Source: Clostridiaceae bacterium
GTDB lineage: Bacteria > Bacillota > Clostridia > Lutisporales > Lutisporaceae
Assembly: GCA_028697435.1 (NCBI GenBank)
Contig: JAQVFD010000012.1
Coordinates: 1 to 19,580, forward strand
Length of the DNA stretch: 19,580 bases
Direction of reading: 5' to 3'
Shown here: in pieces, positions 8,298 to 14,995 of the stretch
Layout: the number at the start of each line of letters is the position of its first letter
Numbering within the stretch: the first letter of the stretch is position 1
Program-made: the position numbers and the translations under genes
The notes under the pieces: model-generated
Told to the model about the DNA's origin: nothing
Database searches by the model: none
Seen by the model: the letters and a program-made list of their open reading frames with translations, nothing else

Positions 8298-8348
8298 TTG
8301 TTACAAACTTCATCGAATTGTTACACTATGATAACAACTTTGTAACAA
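8298..8348. repeat. Cluster of TTGTTACA motifs (possible operator)
   Basis: TTGTTACA occurs at 8298-8305 and 8318-8325 on the plus strand, 20 bases apart, and at 8341-8348 on the minus strand (TGTAACAA). A degenerate copy TTGTTATC is on the minus strand at 8330-8337. The second and third exact copies make an 8-bp inverted repeat with a 15-base gap. The first copy sits in TTTGTTACAAA, itself nearly palindromic. The cluster lies about 65-115 bases upstream of dprA and directly upstream of the plus-strand -10 box at 8357-8362. Spacing and symmetry suggest a protein-binding site; I cannot name the regulator. Confidence 0.5.
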
Positions 8349-8353
8349 TGTTC

Positions 8354-8362
8354 TGATATAAT
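8354..8362 (+). promoter_or_regulatory. Candidate extended -10 box on the plus strand
   Basis: The plus strand reads TGATATAAT, a perfect TATAAT (8357-8362) with a TGn extension. No good -35 lies 16-18 bases upstream (ACAACT/CAACTT), so activity would rest on the extended -10 or on an activator at the TTGTTACA cluster. Transcription would start near 8369. No protein gene follows on this strand. Confidence 0.4.
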
Positions 8363-8368
8363 AAAATC

Positions 8369-8440
8369 ATCAAGGATAATACTATAATTAATTCTTCCCC
8401 CTCCTATTTTATAACCGGTAGCATAATGCTTCCGGTTTTT
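8369..8440 (+). ncRNA. Candidate plus-strand small RNA with C-rich anti-Shine-Dalgarno motif
   Basis: The stretch runs from the expected start of the plus-strand extended -10 box to a terminator-like hairpin, giving a predicted RNA of about 70-80 nt. Its unpaired middle contains CCCCCTCC (8397-8404), complementary to GGAGG ribosome binding sites and, by six bases, to the AGGGGG in front of dprA. C-rich loops that bind Shine-Dalgarno sequences are known in Gram-positive regulatory RNAs such as RsaE. There is no open reading frame with a ribosome binding site inside it. It is antisense to nothing coding and lies wholly within the dprA-DUF1232 spacer. The call is an inference from three aligned signals; the hairpin may instead simply terminate the DUF1232 gene. 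Confidence 0.3.
8413..8440 (+). terminator. Terminator-like hairpin, best oriented on the plus strand
   Basis: Arms AACCGG (8413-8418) and CCGGTT (8432-8437) flank a T-T mismatch and a further AGCA/TGCT stem with a TAA loop. On the plus strand it runs into TTTTT and then GATTTT. In the minus direction it lies 20 bases after the DUF1232 stop, but there the following bases are TTATAAAATAGG, a weak U-tract. It may act in both directions, better on plus. Confidence 0.55.
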
Positions 8441-8457
8441 GATTTTACTATTTTATT

Positions 8458-8889
8458 TTAAATCCTCTTATTATTAATTTCTTTTATGTGATGCATTATG
8501 GTGTAGCCAGTAAATTTAGCTGTATTTGAAACTACCTTGACAGTTCCTCTCCCAAAGGATTTCAATGTATCAACAGAGATATTAATATCTTCGTCTATCT
8601 CCTCAATTGTCATATCTGCTTCTTTCAAATATTTCTCCCGTACTTCTGCATTTGAAGATTTAAGCACCTTCTTTAGGCAACGCAGTATTATGATAAGATT
8701 ATCCAACTGCCCGGCAACAGGTATAATACCGGGTATGAGCTCTATAGGCGAAATACTGTAAGCTATACCTGCAGAAAGCAAAAGCTTTTGTCCCCGCCTT
8801 ATATCAGAGCTTTTATATAGTTTTATCATTAGTTTGGTGTAGTTTGGTAGTTTTTCTATTACTGAACAAATATCACGATTATTATTCAT
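8458..8889 (-). CDS. DUF1232 (YkvA-type) small protein
   Basis: The protein has 143 residues. The recognisable part is the DUF1232 core near residues 35-75, with AYSISPIELIPGIIPVAGQL followed by DNLIIILRCLKK: a short, weakly hydrophobic hairpin of the kind annotated as YkvA/DUF1232. The C-terminal 60 residues are charged and helical (VREKYLKEADMTIEEIDEDI) and I cannot assign them. The biochemical role of the family is unknown to me; membrane association is likely. The ATG at 8889 has GGAGG 8 bases upstream, so it is a real gene. It stands alone between yifB and dprA, with its own candidate promoter (8950-8978) and a hairpin downstream, which suggests it is transcribed independently of the neighbouring core genes. 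Confidence 0.85.
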   Translation of the reverse strand: MNNNRDICSVIEKLPNYTKLMIKLYKSSDIRRGQKLLLSAGIAYSISPIELIPGIIPVAGQLDNLIIILRCLKKVLKSSNAEVREKYLKEADMTIEEIDEDINISVDTLKSFGRGTVKVVSNTAKFTGYTIMHHIKEINNKRI

Positions 8890-8923
8890 CTATTAAACCT
8901 CCATATTAGTGACAAAACCCGTA

Positions 8924-8954
8924 ATATTTGCAGTGAATGAAATGCTGCAAATAT
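8924..8954. repeat. Perfect 10-bp dyad overlapping a promoter -10 box
   Basis: ATATTTGCAG (8924-8933) and CTGCAAATAT (8945-8954) form an exact inverted repeat with an 11-base gap. It lies between the yifB stop and the DUF1232 ribosome binding site. The right arm overlaps a TATATT that could be the -10 of the DUF1232 gene, a typical operator position. As an RNA hairpin it lacks a following T-run in either direction, so a terminator for yifB is less likely. Confidence 0.6.
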
Positions 8955-8978
8955 AGGGATTTAGTCATATAAGTGCAA
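8950..8978 (-). promoter_or_regulatory. Candidate promoter of the DUF1232 gene
   Basis: On the minus strand TTGCAC (8973-8978) is separated by 17 bases from TATATT (8950-8955). The -35 matches TTGACA at only three positions, the -10 at five. A second TTGCAC lies 15 bases further upstream (8988-8993). The start site would fall near 8943, in the gap of the dyad, leaving a leader of about 54 bases. Confidence 0.4.
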
Positions 8979-9025
8979 AACTTTTTTGTGCAACATAAAA
9001 GTTCAGGCACTAGCGGAAAAATGAT

Positions 9026-10561
9026 CTATAATGTATACTTTCTGTCCAGGCTTCTATACTGTATAGCCTCAGCAATATTATCAGTTTTTATATTTTCACT
9101 TCCTTCCAGATCTGCAATAGTTCTGGCTACCTTTAATATTCTATTATATGCTCTTGCACTTAAGTTAAACCTTTCAAAGGCATTCTTCAATAGCTCTTTT
9201 TCTTTTTTCCCTATGGTGCAGTAAGCTGGTATCTGCTTTGGTTTCAGCTGTGAATTAAAGTATATACCGTCTTTTTCATATCTCTCAAGCTGCCTTTTTC
9301 TGGCTTTGTTTATTCTGCTTTTCATGGCAGCGGAGCTTTCTTCTGCTGCGCTGCAGGATATATCATTGAATCCCACTGGGGGTACTTCTATGTGCAAATC
9401 TATTCTGTCAAGCAGAGGTCCCGAAATTCTGCCAAGATAGTTTTTTATCTGAGCAGGATTGCAGTTGCACCTTCCCGATGCATCCCCATAATAGCCGCAG
9501 GGACAAGGGTTGATAGAACTTACAAGCATCAGTTTCGCAGGAAATGTTATTGTACCTCCTACCCTTGAAATTGTCACACACTCATCTTCCAGAGGCTGCC
9601 TTAGAACCTCCAGCACATTTTTAGAAAACTCAGGCATCTCGTCCAGAAATAATACGCCATAATGAGATAGTGATACTTCCCCGGGGTGAGGCACTCTTCC
9701 TCCTCCTATAAGTGATCCTGCCGACATAGTATGATGGGGAGAACGAAAAGGTCTTCTTGTTACCAGATAAAGCTTATCTTTAAGTAATCCCGCTATACTG
9801 TATATTTTGGTCACTTCCAGGCTTTCTTCAAAAGTCATATCCGGTAATATGGAGGGAAGTCTTCTTGCCAGCATAGTTTTTCCCGAACCCGGGGGGCCAA
9901 GCATAATTACATTATGTGCTCCTGCCGCTGCTATTTCCAATGCTCGTTTTGCGGTATTCTGACCCCGTACATCTGCAAAATCATATTCCTCCGTAGAGTT
10001 ATTTTTTAGAATACCTTCCAAATCAACCTTATGAGGTTTTATAACTTTCTTTCCGTTCAAGAAATCCACCATATCCATGATGTTTTCCACGGGATATATT
10101 TCCATGTCATTTACAAGAGCAGCTTCATCGGCATTATCACAGGACAGTATTAACTTCCTCAAACCTTTTTCCTTTAAAGAAAGGCACATGGGCAGTACTC
10201 CCTTTATGCCTTTGACACTGCCGTTCAATGACAGTTCTCCCAAAAAAGCGAAGCCCTCTAAGGCTTCATTTAATATATACATTGATGCTCTCAGTATCCC
10301 TGCTGCGATTGCAAGATCAAAGATAGAGCCTTCTTTTCTTATATCGGCAGGAGCAAGGTTTATGGTAATTCTTTTTTGGGGAAACAGAAAATCCGAGTTC
10401 TTTATTGCTGCTCTTACCCTTTCTCTTGACTCTCTTACAGCTGCATCGGGAAGTCCCACTATGTCAAACCCCGGAAGCCCATTGGACAAGTCAGCCTCCA
10501 CTTCAATTACATGTCCTTCAATGCCGTATAAAGCACAGGTGTTAGTCTTATATATCATCAT
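9026..10561 (-). CDS. yifB: YifB/ComM family Mg-chelatase-like AAA+ ATPase
   Basis: The protein has 511 residues. The N-terminal ChlI/Lon-like domain (about 1-170) includes GLPGFDIVGLPDAAVRESRE (28-47). The AAA+ domain has Walker A GPPGSGKT (222-229) and Walker B LFLDEMPEF (304-312). A cysteine cluster CPCGYYGD...CNC is at 353-367, and a C-terminal Mg_chelatase_C region follows. In gamma-proteobacteria the homologue ComM is a branch-migration helicase used in transformation, which fits its place close to dprA; no role in chelatase chemistry is implied. Two ATGs (10561 and 10558) follow GGAGTGAT; the second has the better spacing, 7 rather than 4 bases. The 87 bases between it and the methyltransferase gene show no hairpin and only a weak TTGATA/TGGAAT promoter match. 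Confidence 0.95.
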   Translation of the reverse strand: MMIYKTNTCALYGIEGHVIEVEADLSNGLPGFDIVGLPDAAVRESRERVRAAIKNSDFLFPQKRITINLAPADIRKEGSIFDLAIAAGILRASMYILNEALEGFAFLGELSLNGSVKGIKGVLPMCLSLKEKGLRKLILSCDNADEAALVNDMEIYPVENIMDMVDFLNGKKVIKPHKVDLEGILKNNSTEEYDFADVRGQNTAKRALEIAAAGAHNVIMLGPPGSGKTMLARRLPSILPDMTFEESLEVTKIYSIAGLLKDKLYLVTRRPFRSPHHTMSAGSLIGGGRVPHPGEVSLSHYGVLFLDEMPEFSKNVLEVLRQPLEDECVTISRVGGTITFPAKLMLVSSINPCPCGYYGDASGRCNCNPAQIKNYLGRISGPLLDRIDLHIEVPPVGFNDISCSAAEESSAAMKSRINKARKRQLERYEKDGIYFNSQLKPKQIPAYCTIGKKEKELLKNAFERFNLSARAYNRILKVARTIADLEGSENIKTDNIAEAIQYRSLDRKYTL

Positions 10562-10648
10562 ATCACTCCATAAATTTTCATTTTATGATATATAATTCTA
10601 TATATTCCATTTTTATCCTTCTTTTCTATCAAAAAGTTTTATTTAATT

Positions 10649-11464
10649 CTATTGCGCGGGACAGCCCCTTTTTCTCACATAAAGCTCATACATCAGAATA
10701 GATGCAGCTATTCCCGCATTCAGGGATTCCGCCCTTCCCGGCATTGGAATCTTCACGTTTATATCAAGTATTGACTTAATATCGCTATTTATTCCCTGTG
10801 ATTCATTTCCTATTATAATTGCCGACTTCTTATAGTGTAGCAGATCTATACAGCTTTCACTGCTGTGGGGGTCTGCCCCGATGGTTATAACCTCATTGTT
10901 TTTCAGCTTCTCTAATGTGTCCTGAGTATCCAGTCCCTGAATGACAGGCATATGAAACAAGGAGCCCATGGTTGCCCTAATTGTTTTTCCGTTATATAAA
11001 TCCACGCTTCCCTTTGATATTATGACTGCATCCAGTCCACAGGCATCAGCGCTTCTAATGATTGTCCCCACATTGCCCGGATCTCTAAGTTCATTCAGCA
11101 GTATAAGTGAAAGTTCATCCTTTGAGATAATACTGTCAATATCATATTCCGGTTTAGCTGAAACAGCCAGTATTCCCTGAGGAGTATCAGTTTCACACAC
11201 ACTTTTAAAAATTTTATCTTCGGTATAATAAACAGGTATATTATTATCATTGAATACTACAGCAAATTCGTTGTACTTGTTACTTGCAGCAAAACTCTCG
11301 CTGACTAAAACCGTTGAAATCTGCACCTTATAATTCAGGGCTTCCTCAATCAGTTTTTCTCCCTCGATTATGAACTTGTCCTGCTCATCTCTATATTTTT
11401 TCATCGTAAGGGACTTTATGTATTTAATAGTTTTATTGGCACTGCTTTCAATCATTTCTTTCAT
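10649..11464 (-). CDS. SpoU/TrmH-family RNA 2'-O-methyltransferase
   Basis: This 271-residue SPOUT-superfamily enzyme is expected to use S-adenosylmethionine to methylate a ribose 2'-OH in rRNA or tRNA. The N-terminal substrate-binding part (about 1-105) has KYRDEQDKFIIEGEKLIEEA. The knotted catalytic domain shows all three SpoU motifs: RDPGNVGTIIRSAD (127-140), IIIGNESQGI (216-225) and IPMPGRAESLNAGIAASI (239-256). The nearest match I recall is the YsgA type, encoded just beyond infC-rpmI-rplT in many Firmicutes, which agrees with its position. The start at ATG 11464 has CGGAG 8 bases upstream, overlapping the end of ktrA; only 5 bases separate the two genes. The RNA target cannot be read from the sequence. 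Confidence 0.92.
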   Translation of the reverse strand: MKEMIESSANKTIKYIKSLTMKKYRDEQDKFIIEGEKLIEEALNYKVQISTVLVSESFAASNKYNEFAVVFNDNNIPVYYTEDKIFKSVCETDTPQGILAVSAKPEYDIDSIISKDELSLILLNELRDPGNVGTIIRSADACGLDAVIISKGSVDLYNGKTIRATMGSLFHMPVIQGLDTQDTLEKLKNNEVITIGADPHSSESCIDLLHYKKSAIIIGNESQGINSDIKSILDINVKIPMPGRAESLNAGIAASILMYELYVRKRGCPAQ

Positions 11465-11469
11465 ATTTC

Positions 11470-12129
11470 TTACTCCGTTTTCCTTTCAAGTTTCTTCAGG
11501 TCATTATTGTTTCCTATGACAATCATAATATCTCCTTCTTTGATTTCATTATCAGCCTTTGGAGATATATTGACTTTTTCGTAGTTTATATTTCTTATGG
11601 CTACAACTGTTACCCCATATCTCAATCTCATATTGATATCCCTTAAATCCTTTCCTATCCAGCTTTCGGGCACGGCATATTCTATGATACTGTGCTCTTC
11701 CGAAAGCTCAATATAGTCAAGTATGTTTGATGATATCAGGTTATGAGCTACTCTCATGCCCATATCCTTTTCGGGTGATACAATCTTATCTGCACCTATC
11801 TTCATAAGTACTCTCGCATGAAGCTCACTCTGTGCTTTTGCAACTACATATCTTATTCCTAATTCTTTTAGCATAAGTGTAGTCATGATACTGGATTGTA
11901 TGTCAGAGCCTATTGCTACTACAGCAACATCAAAGTTTCTCACCCCAAGAGACTTTAATACGCTTTCATCAGTAGCGTCAGCTGTGACTGCATGGGTAAC
12001 CTTATCGGATATTTTCTGAATTGCATCCTCATCCGTGTCTATAACCAGGACCTCATGACCTAAATTACTCAATGTTTCAGCAACAGCCTCTCCAAATCGT
12101 CCAATACCTATTACAACAAATTGCTTCAT
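11470..12129 (-). CDS. ktrA: KtrA-type RCK regulatory subunit of potassium uptake
   Basis: This 219-residue cytoplasmic protein forms the nucleotide-gated ring on the KtrB channel. The N-terminal RCK/Rossmann domain has GIGRFGEAVAETL (8-20) and Asp31 at the end of the second strand for nucleotide-ribose binding. The C-terminal RCK_C domain (about 140-219) is the region that binds cyclic di-AMP in related KtrA/KtrC proteins. The length equals that of B. subtilis KtrA (about 222). It follows ktrB by 16 bases, with AAAGGATG about 7 bases before the ATG at 12129, so the pair is an operon. I see no ydaO-type c-di-AMP riboswitch upstream; the space before ktrB is too short. Confidence 0.94.
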   Translation of the reverse strand: MKQFVVIGIGRFGEAVAETLSNLGHEVLVIDTDEDAIQKISDKVTHAVTADATDESVLKSLGVRNFDVAVVAIGSDIQSSIMTTLMLKELGIRYVVAKAQSELHARVLMKIGADKIVSPEKDMGMRVAHNLISSNILDYIELSEEHSIIEYAVPESWIGKDLRDINMRLRYGVTVVAIRNINYEKVNISPKADNEIKEGDIMIVIGNNNDLKKLERKTE

Positions 12130-12145
12130 ACAATATTCATCCTTT

Positions 12146-13507
12146 CTATCCTACCATAATCCGGTCTTCGGGATATTTGACATTTCCTCTGTTGTTAATA
12201 GCTTTTCTAGCTAAAGCTAATGCTATTGTCAGAGGTCCGACCCTGCCTGCAAACATAGTCATACTAATTATTATTTTCCCAAAAAGACTCAAGTTTGGCG
12301 TGTAGCTTAAGGTAAGTCCAACAGTGCCGAAGGCTGAAGCCGTTTCGAAAATAATAGTCAAAAAATCCACATCCTCAGTTATTGATAGCAGCATTGCTAC
12401 AATTATAATCAGGCACAAGCTTATAAATGCAACAGCCATTGCCCTATATACCAAGTATTTTGAGAAATGCCTTTCAAATACCTCAGGGTCTTCCTTTCCC
12501 TTGACAACTGAAATAACTGTCAGAAAAAGTATTGCGGCTGTGGTTGTTTTAATTCCACCTGCCGTAGAACTCGGCGAGCCTCCTATGATCATCAGAATGA
12601 CCATCATAAACTTAGTCGGAACCGTAAGCGCTGTCATATCAAGAGAGTTGAAGCCGGCAGTTCTTGGAGATACGGACTGAAAGAACGAAGCCAGCACCTT
12701 CCCTGATACGGATAAATCTTTGATTGTATAGGGATTATTAAACTCCATTATGAATATAAATAATGCACCTGACAAAATTAGTATTATGGTTGTCGACACT
12801 ACCACCTTGCCGTGAAGTGAAACATTTTTTAAGCTTCTTTCCTTTATTGCCCCATAAATATCCATCCATACCGAAAACCCCAGACCTCCTATTATAATAA
12901 GAAGCATTGTATTTATGTTCACAATATAATTATCGACATATGGTGTAAAGCTTCTAAAGTCTCCGATAAGATCAAAGCCGGCATTGCAGAATCCAGTCAC
13001 TGCATGGAATACTCCAAAAGCAATTCCTTTTTTCAGTCCATAATCCGGTATAAATGCGATAGAAAAAAATACTGCACCTAAGAACTCAATGGCGAAGGTT
13101 GCAATTATTATATTCTTCGTAAGTCTGACCAACCCCTCCAGTTCGAACTGGTTCAAAGATTCCTGTATCAGAAGTCTTTCTTTCAGTGTAATCCGCCTTC
13201 CCAGCAGCAGAGCAAATAAAGTAGACATAGTCATGAATCCTAAGCCGCCTACCTGTATCAAAAGCATTATTATCACCTGACCCAATACCGTCCAGTGAGT
13301 ACCTGTATCCACTACAATCAAACCGGTAACGCAGACTGATGAGGTTGCTGTAAACAATGCATTTATGAACCCAACCGACTGTCCGTTTCTGGATGATGCC
13401 GGCAGATTCAAAAGCAAAGTGCCGACAAGTATCATTGTGGCAAATCCGATTACTATTATTTGTGTCGGTGTCATTTTAATCTTTTTACGTATTAAGCTGA
13501 ATTTCAT
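12146..13507 (-). CDS. ktrB: KtrB/TrkH-type potassium channel subunit
   Basis: This integral membrane subunit of a K+ uptake system has 453 residues from the start chosen here. Four pore loops, each with a filter glycine, are visible: VTGL (60-63), NAGF (175-178), TAGF in SPRTAGFNSLD (283-286) and TVGL in SAFGTVGLTLS (395-398). Eight or so membrane helices surround them, the TrkH/KtrB fold. I choose ATG 13507 because CGGAGTGAT lies upstream. The longer frame to 13552 has no ribosome binding site and would add 15 polar residues. It is followed by ktrA. Its position between rplT and the SpoU gene, separated from rplT by a terminator, implies its own promoter in 13508-13599, but I could not find a clear one. 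Confidence 0.94.
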   Translation of the reverse strand: MKFSLIRKKIKMTPTQIIVIGFATMILVGTLLLNLPASSRNGQSVGFINALFTATSSVCVTGLIVVDTGTHWTVLGQVIIMLLIQVGGLGFMTMSTLFALLLGRRITLKERLLIQESLNQFELEGLVRLTKNIIIATFAIEFLGAVFFSIAFIPDYGLKKGIAFGVFHAVTGFCNAGFDLIGDFRSFTPYVDNYIVNINTMLLIIIGGLGFSVWMDIYGAIKERSLKNVSLHGKVVVSTTIILILSGALFIFIMEFNNPYTIKDLSVSGKVLASFFQSVSPRTAGFNSLDMTALTVPTKFMMVILMIIGGSPSSTAGGIKTTTAAILFLTVISVVKGKEDPEVFERHFSKYLVYRAMAVAFISLCLIIIVAMLLSITEDVDFLTIIFETASAFGTVGLTLSYTPNLSLFGKIIISMTMFAGRVGPLTIALALARKAINNRGNVKYPEDRIMVG

Positions 13508-13599
13508 TATATCATCACTCCGTTGTATATACTGTTTCAATAGCGAAGTCATATATAATTTTCACATTAATGCTCTAATTTATCACGGATAGAAAATAC

Positions 13600-13624
13600 A
13601 AAAAAGACCTTATCGGCCTTTTTT
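13600..13624 (-). terminator. Terminator of the infC-rpmI-rplT operon
   Basis: Inverted arms at 13600-13609 and 13615-13624 form a 10-bp stem with a 5-base loop. On the minus strand this reads AAAAAAGGCC-GATAA-GGTCTTTTTT, with one G-T pair and a T-run ending. It begins 14 bases past the rplT stop. The A-run and T-run make it potentially bidirectional. Confidence 0.9.
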
Positions 13625-13637
13625 AAAAATACATTTA

Positions 13638-13997
13638 TTATGCGTTAAGCTTTTCCTTAGCTGCATCAACAAGCTTTGTAAATGCTGCAGCATCGTTTAT
13701 CGCAAGCTCAGATAACATCTTTCTGTTAATTTCAATACCGGAAAGCTTGAGTCCATTTATAAGCTTACTGTATGATATACCGTTATTTCTAGCTGCTGCA
13801 TTGATTCTGGCAATCCAAAGCTTACGATAATCTCTCTTTTTCAGTTTCCTGCCAATATATGCAAATCTTAAAGCCCTTATTACTGTCTCGTTGGCTATTC
13901 TATATTTTTTGCTCCTGCCACCCACATATCCTTTTGCCAGTTTAAGTATTTTTCTACGCTTTTTATGCGCATTTATTGCTCTTTTTACTCTTGCCAT
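13638..13997 (-). CDS. rplT: 50S ribosomal protein L20
   Basis: This basic protein of 119 residues (MARVKRAINAHKKRRKILKL...) has the L20 length and the typical run LRFAYIGRKLKKRDYRKLWI near residues 44-63. L20 binds 23S rRNA early in 50S assembly and, in Firmicutes, represses its own operon by binding the infC leader. GGGAGG lies 9 bases before the ATG. It is last in infC-rpmI-rplT, 21 bases after rpmI, and is followed by a terminator. Confidence 0.98.
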   Translation of the reverse strand: MARVKRAINAHKKRRKILKLAKGYVGGRSKKYRIANETVIRALRFAYIGRKLKKRDYRKLWIARINAAARNNGISYSKLINGLKLSGIEINRKMLSELAINDAAAFTKLVDAAKEKLNA

Positions 13998-14018
13998 CTT
14001 CTGCTGCCTCCCTGTCTA

Positions 14019-14216
14019 TTATTTGTATGGAACTAATTTTCTTATCATTTTTGCTTCCGTGTCAGTCGCATAAGCGCCTTTTCTCAGCTTTCTCGTACGC
14101 TTAGTAGTCTTCTTGGTAAGAATGTGCGACTTATATGCACATGCTCTTTTTACCTTACCGGTCTTAGTAAAGCTGAATCTTTTTGCTGATGCTCTATGGG
14201 TCTTTTGTTTAGGCAT
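14019..14216 (-). CDS. rpmI: 50S ribosomal protein L35
   Basis: This very basic 65-residue protein begins MPKQKTHRASAKRFSFTKTG, the standard L35 N-terminus, and ends with MIRKLVPYK. It belongs to the large ribosomal subunit. AGGAGAGG lies upstream of the ATG. It sits in the invariant order infC-rpmI-rplT, 68 bases after infC with no terminator-like hairpin between. Confidence 0.98.
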   Translation of the reverse strand: MPKQKTHRASAKRFSFTKTGKVKRACAYKSHILTKKTTKRTRKLRKGAYATDTEAKMIRKLVPYK

Positions 14217-14284
14217 TAAAAATCCTCTCCTTCTGTATTGTTCATATTTTGAATTGCTGAAAAATTCATATATAATTACCCTGC

Positions 14285-14800
14285 TTACTGCTTTGGTGCC
14301 AAGACCATTATCATGTTTCTGCCTTCCAGCTTGGCAGGTTTTTCAACTACACAATAATCCTTAACTATATCATAAAATCTTTCCAGAGCTTTTTGACCAA
14401 AGCTAACATGATCCACTTCTCTGCCTCGGAATCTGATTGTTACCTTGACCTTATCGCCATCCTGCAGAAACCTTTGAGCATTTTTTGCTTTTACGCTCAA
14501 GTCATGTTCTTCAATTGTCGGTGAGAAACGAATTTCCTTGATGTTTACGATTTTCTGATTCTTCCTGGCTTCCTTCTCTTTTTTGCTCTGCTCAAATTTG
14601 AATTTGCCATAATCCATAATTCTGCATACCGGAGGTTTTGCCTGCGGCGCAATTTTAACAAGATCAAGTTGCCTTTCTGCTGCTAACTCTAAAGCCTGTC
14701 TGGAAGACATTATTCCCAACTGATCTCCGTTTGCATCAATTATTCTTAATTCTCTGTCCCTGATTTCTTCGTTAATCTGTAAGTCTTTGTTACTACTTAT
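14285..14800 (-). CDS. infC: Translation initiation factor IF-3, with ATA start codon
   Basis: IF-3 binds the 30S subunit, keeps it apart from 50S and rejects wrong start codons. The conserved N-terminal run INEEIRDRELRIID can only be reached by starting upstream of the TTG at 14719. The frame upstream contains a single sensible start, ATA at 14798-14800, preceded by GGAGGTGA with about 7 bases spacing; a TGA stop lies a few codons further up. This gives 171 residues, the normal IF-3 length. The N-domain ends near the linker with PPVCRIMDYGKFKFEQ, and the C-domain holds KEIRFSPTIEEHDL and KVTIRFRGRE. Rare AUU/AUA/AUC starts are a known feature of infC and let IF-3 repress its own translation. 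The leader upstream carries an attenuator. Confidence 0.95.
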   Translation of the reverse strand: MSSNKDLQINEEIRDRELRIIDANGDQLGIMSSRQALELAAERQLDLVKIAPQAKPPVCRIMDYGKFKFEQSKKEKEARKNQKIVNIKEIRFSPTIEEHDLSVKAKNAQRFLQDGDKVKVTIRFRGREVDHVSFGQKALERFYDIVKDYCVVEKPAKLEGRNMIMVLAPKQ

Positions 14801-14950
14801 AACCTTTCACCTCCAAACATAATCAAAAGGCAGGTAGAATTATCCACCTGCCCTCAAGTAATATCTTGAGTCTATAACCTTACTGACAGTGTCGTAAGGT
14901 GAGAAGTGGAACTTCTTCTTGAATCAATATATTCAGTATTTTTCTATTGC
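14801..14950 (-). promoter_or_regulatory. Structured leader of infC-rpmI-rplT (L20-leader type)
   Basis: From the predicted start site near 14950 to the infC start there are about 150 bases with four stacked hairpins on the minus strand: AGAAG/CTTCT (14902-14916), ACCTTAC/GTAAGGT (14877-14900), CTCAAG/CTTGAG (14853-14870) and the terminator-like stem at 14829-14852. In B. subtilis this operon has such a leader, and L20 binding promotes termination; Rfam knows the class as L20_leader. UUCCAC in the first hairpin can also pair with the GUGGA of the terminator stem, which could serve as an antiterminator. Assignment rests on position and structure, not on a covariance search. Confidence 0.75.
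14825..14852 (-). terminator. Attenuator terminator upstream of infC
   Basis: Arms 14829-14838 and 14843-14852 give a 10-bp stem (GGCAGGTGGA/TCTACCTGCC on the minus strand, one G-U pair) with a TAAT loop, followed by TTTTGATT. It ends 24 bases before the infC start, so it must be bypassed for expression, as expected for regulated attenuation. Confidence 0.8.
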
Positions 14951-14956
14951 TATAAC

Positions 14957-14985
14957 ATAGTAACATTAAGCTAATTCCTTGTCAA
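14957..14985 (-). promoter_or_regulatory. Promoter of infC-rpmI-rplT
   Basis: A perfect TTGACA (14980-14985) is followed on the minus strand by exactly 17 bases and TACTAT (14957-14962), with TGT just before the -10 giving an extended -10 box. It lies immediately beyond the stop of the peptidase gene, so the translation operon is separately promoted. The predicted start is near 14950. Confidence 0.85.
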
Positions 14986-14995
14986 GGAATTTTTT

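Noticed and set aside
8320..8410. Short minus-strand peptide after GGAGGGGG in the dprA spacer
   Set aside because: The nearest ATG is about 26 bases from the purine run and encodes only 14 residues; the purine run is better read as the complement of the C-rich motif.
10077..10595. 172-residue plus-strand open frame opposite yifB
   Set aside because: It overlaps the conserved N-terminal domain of YifB on the other strand, and no family resemblance was seen.
13508..13599. c-di-AMP (ydaO-type) riboswitch in front of ktrB
   Set aside because: The space is under 100 bases and shows no stable stems; ydaO riboswitches are longer and highly structured.
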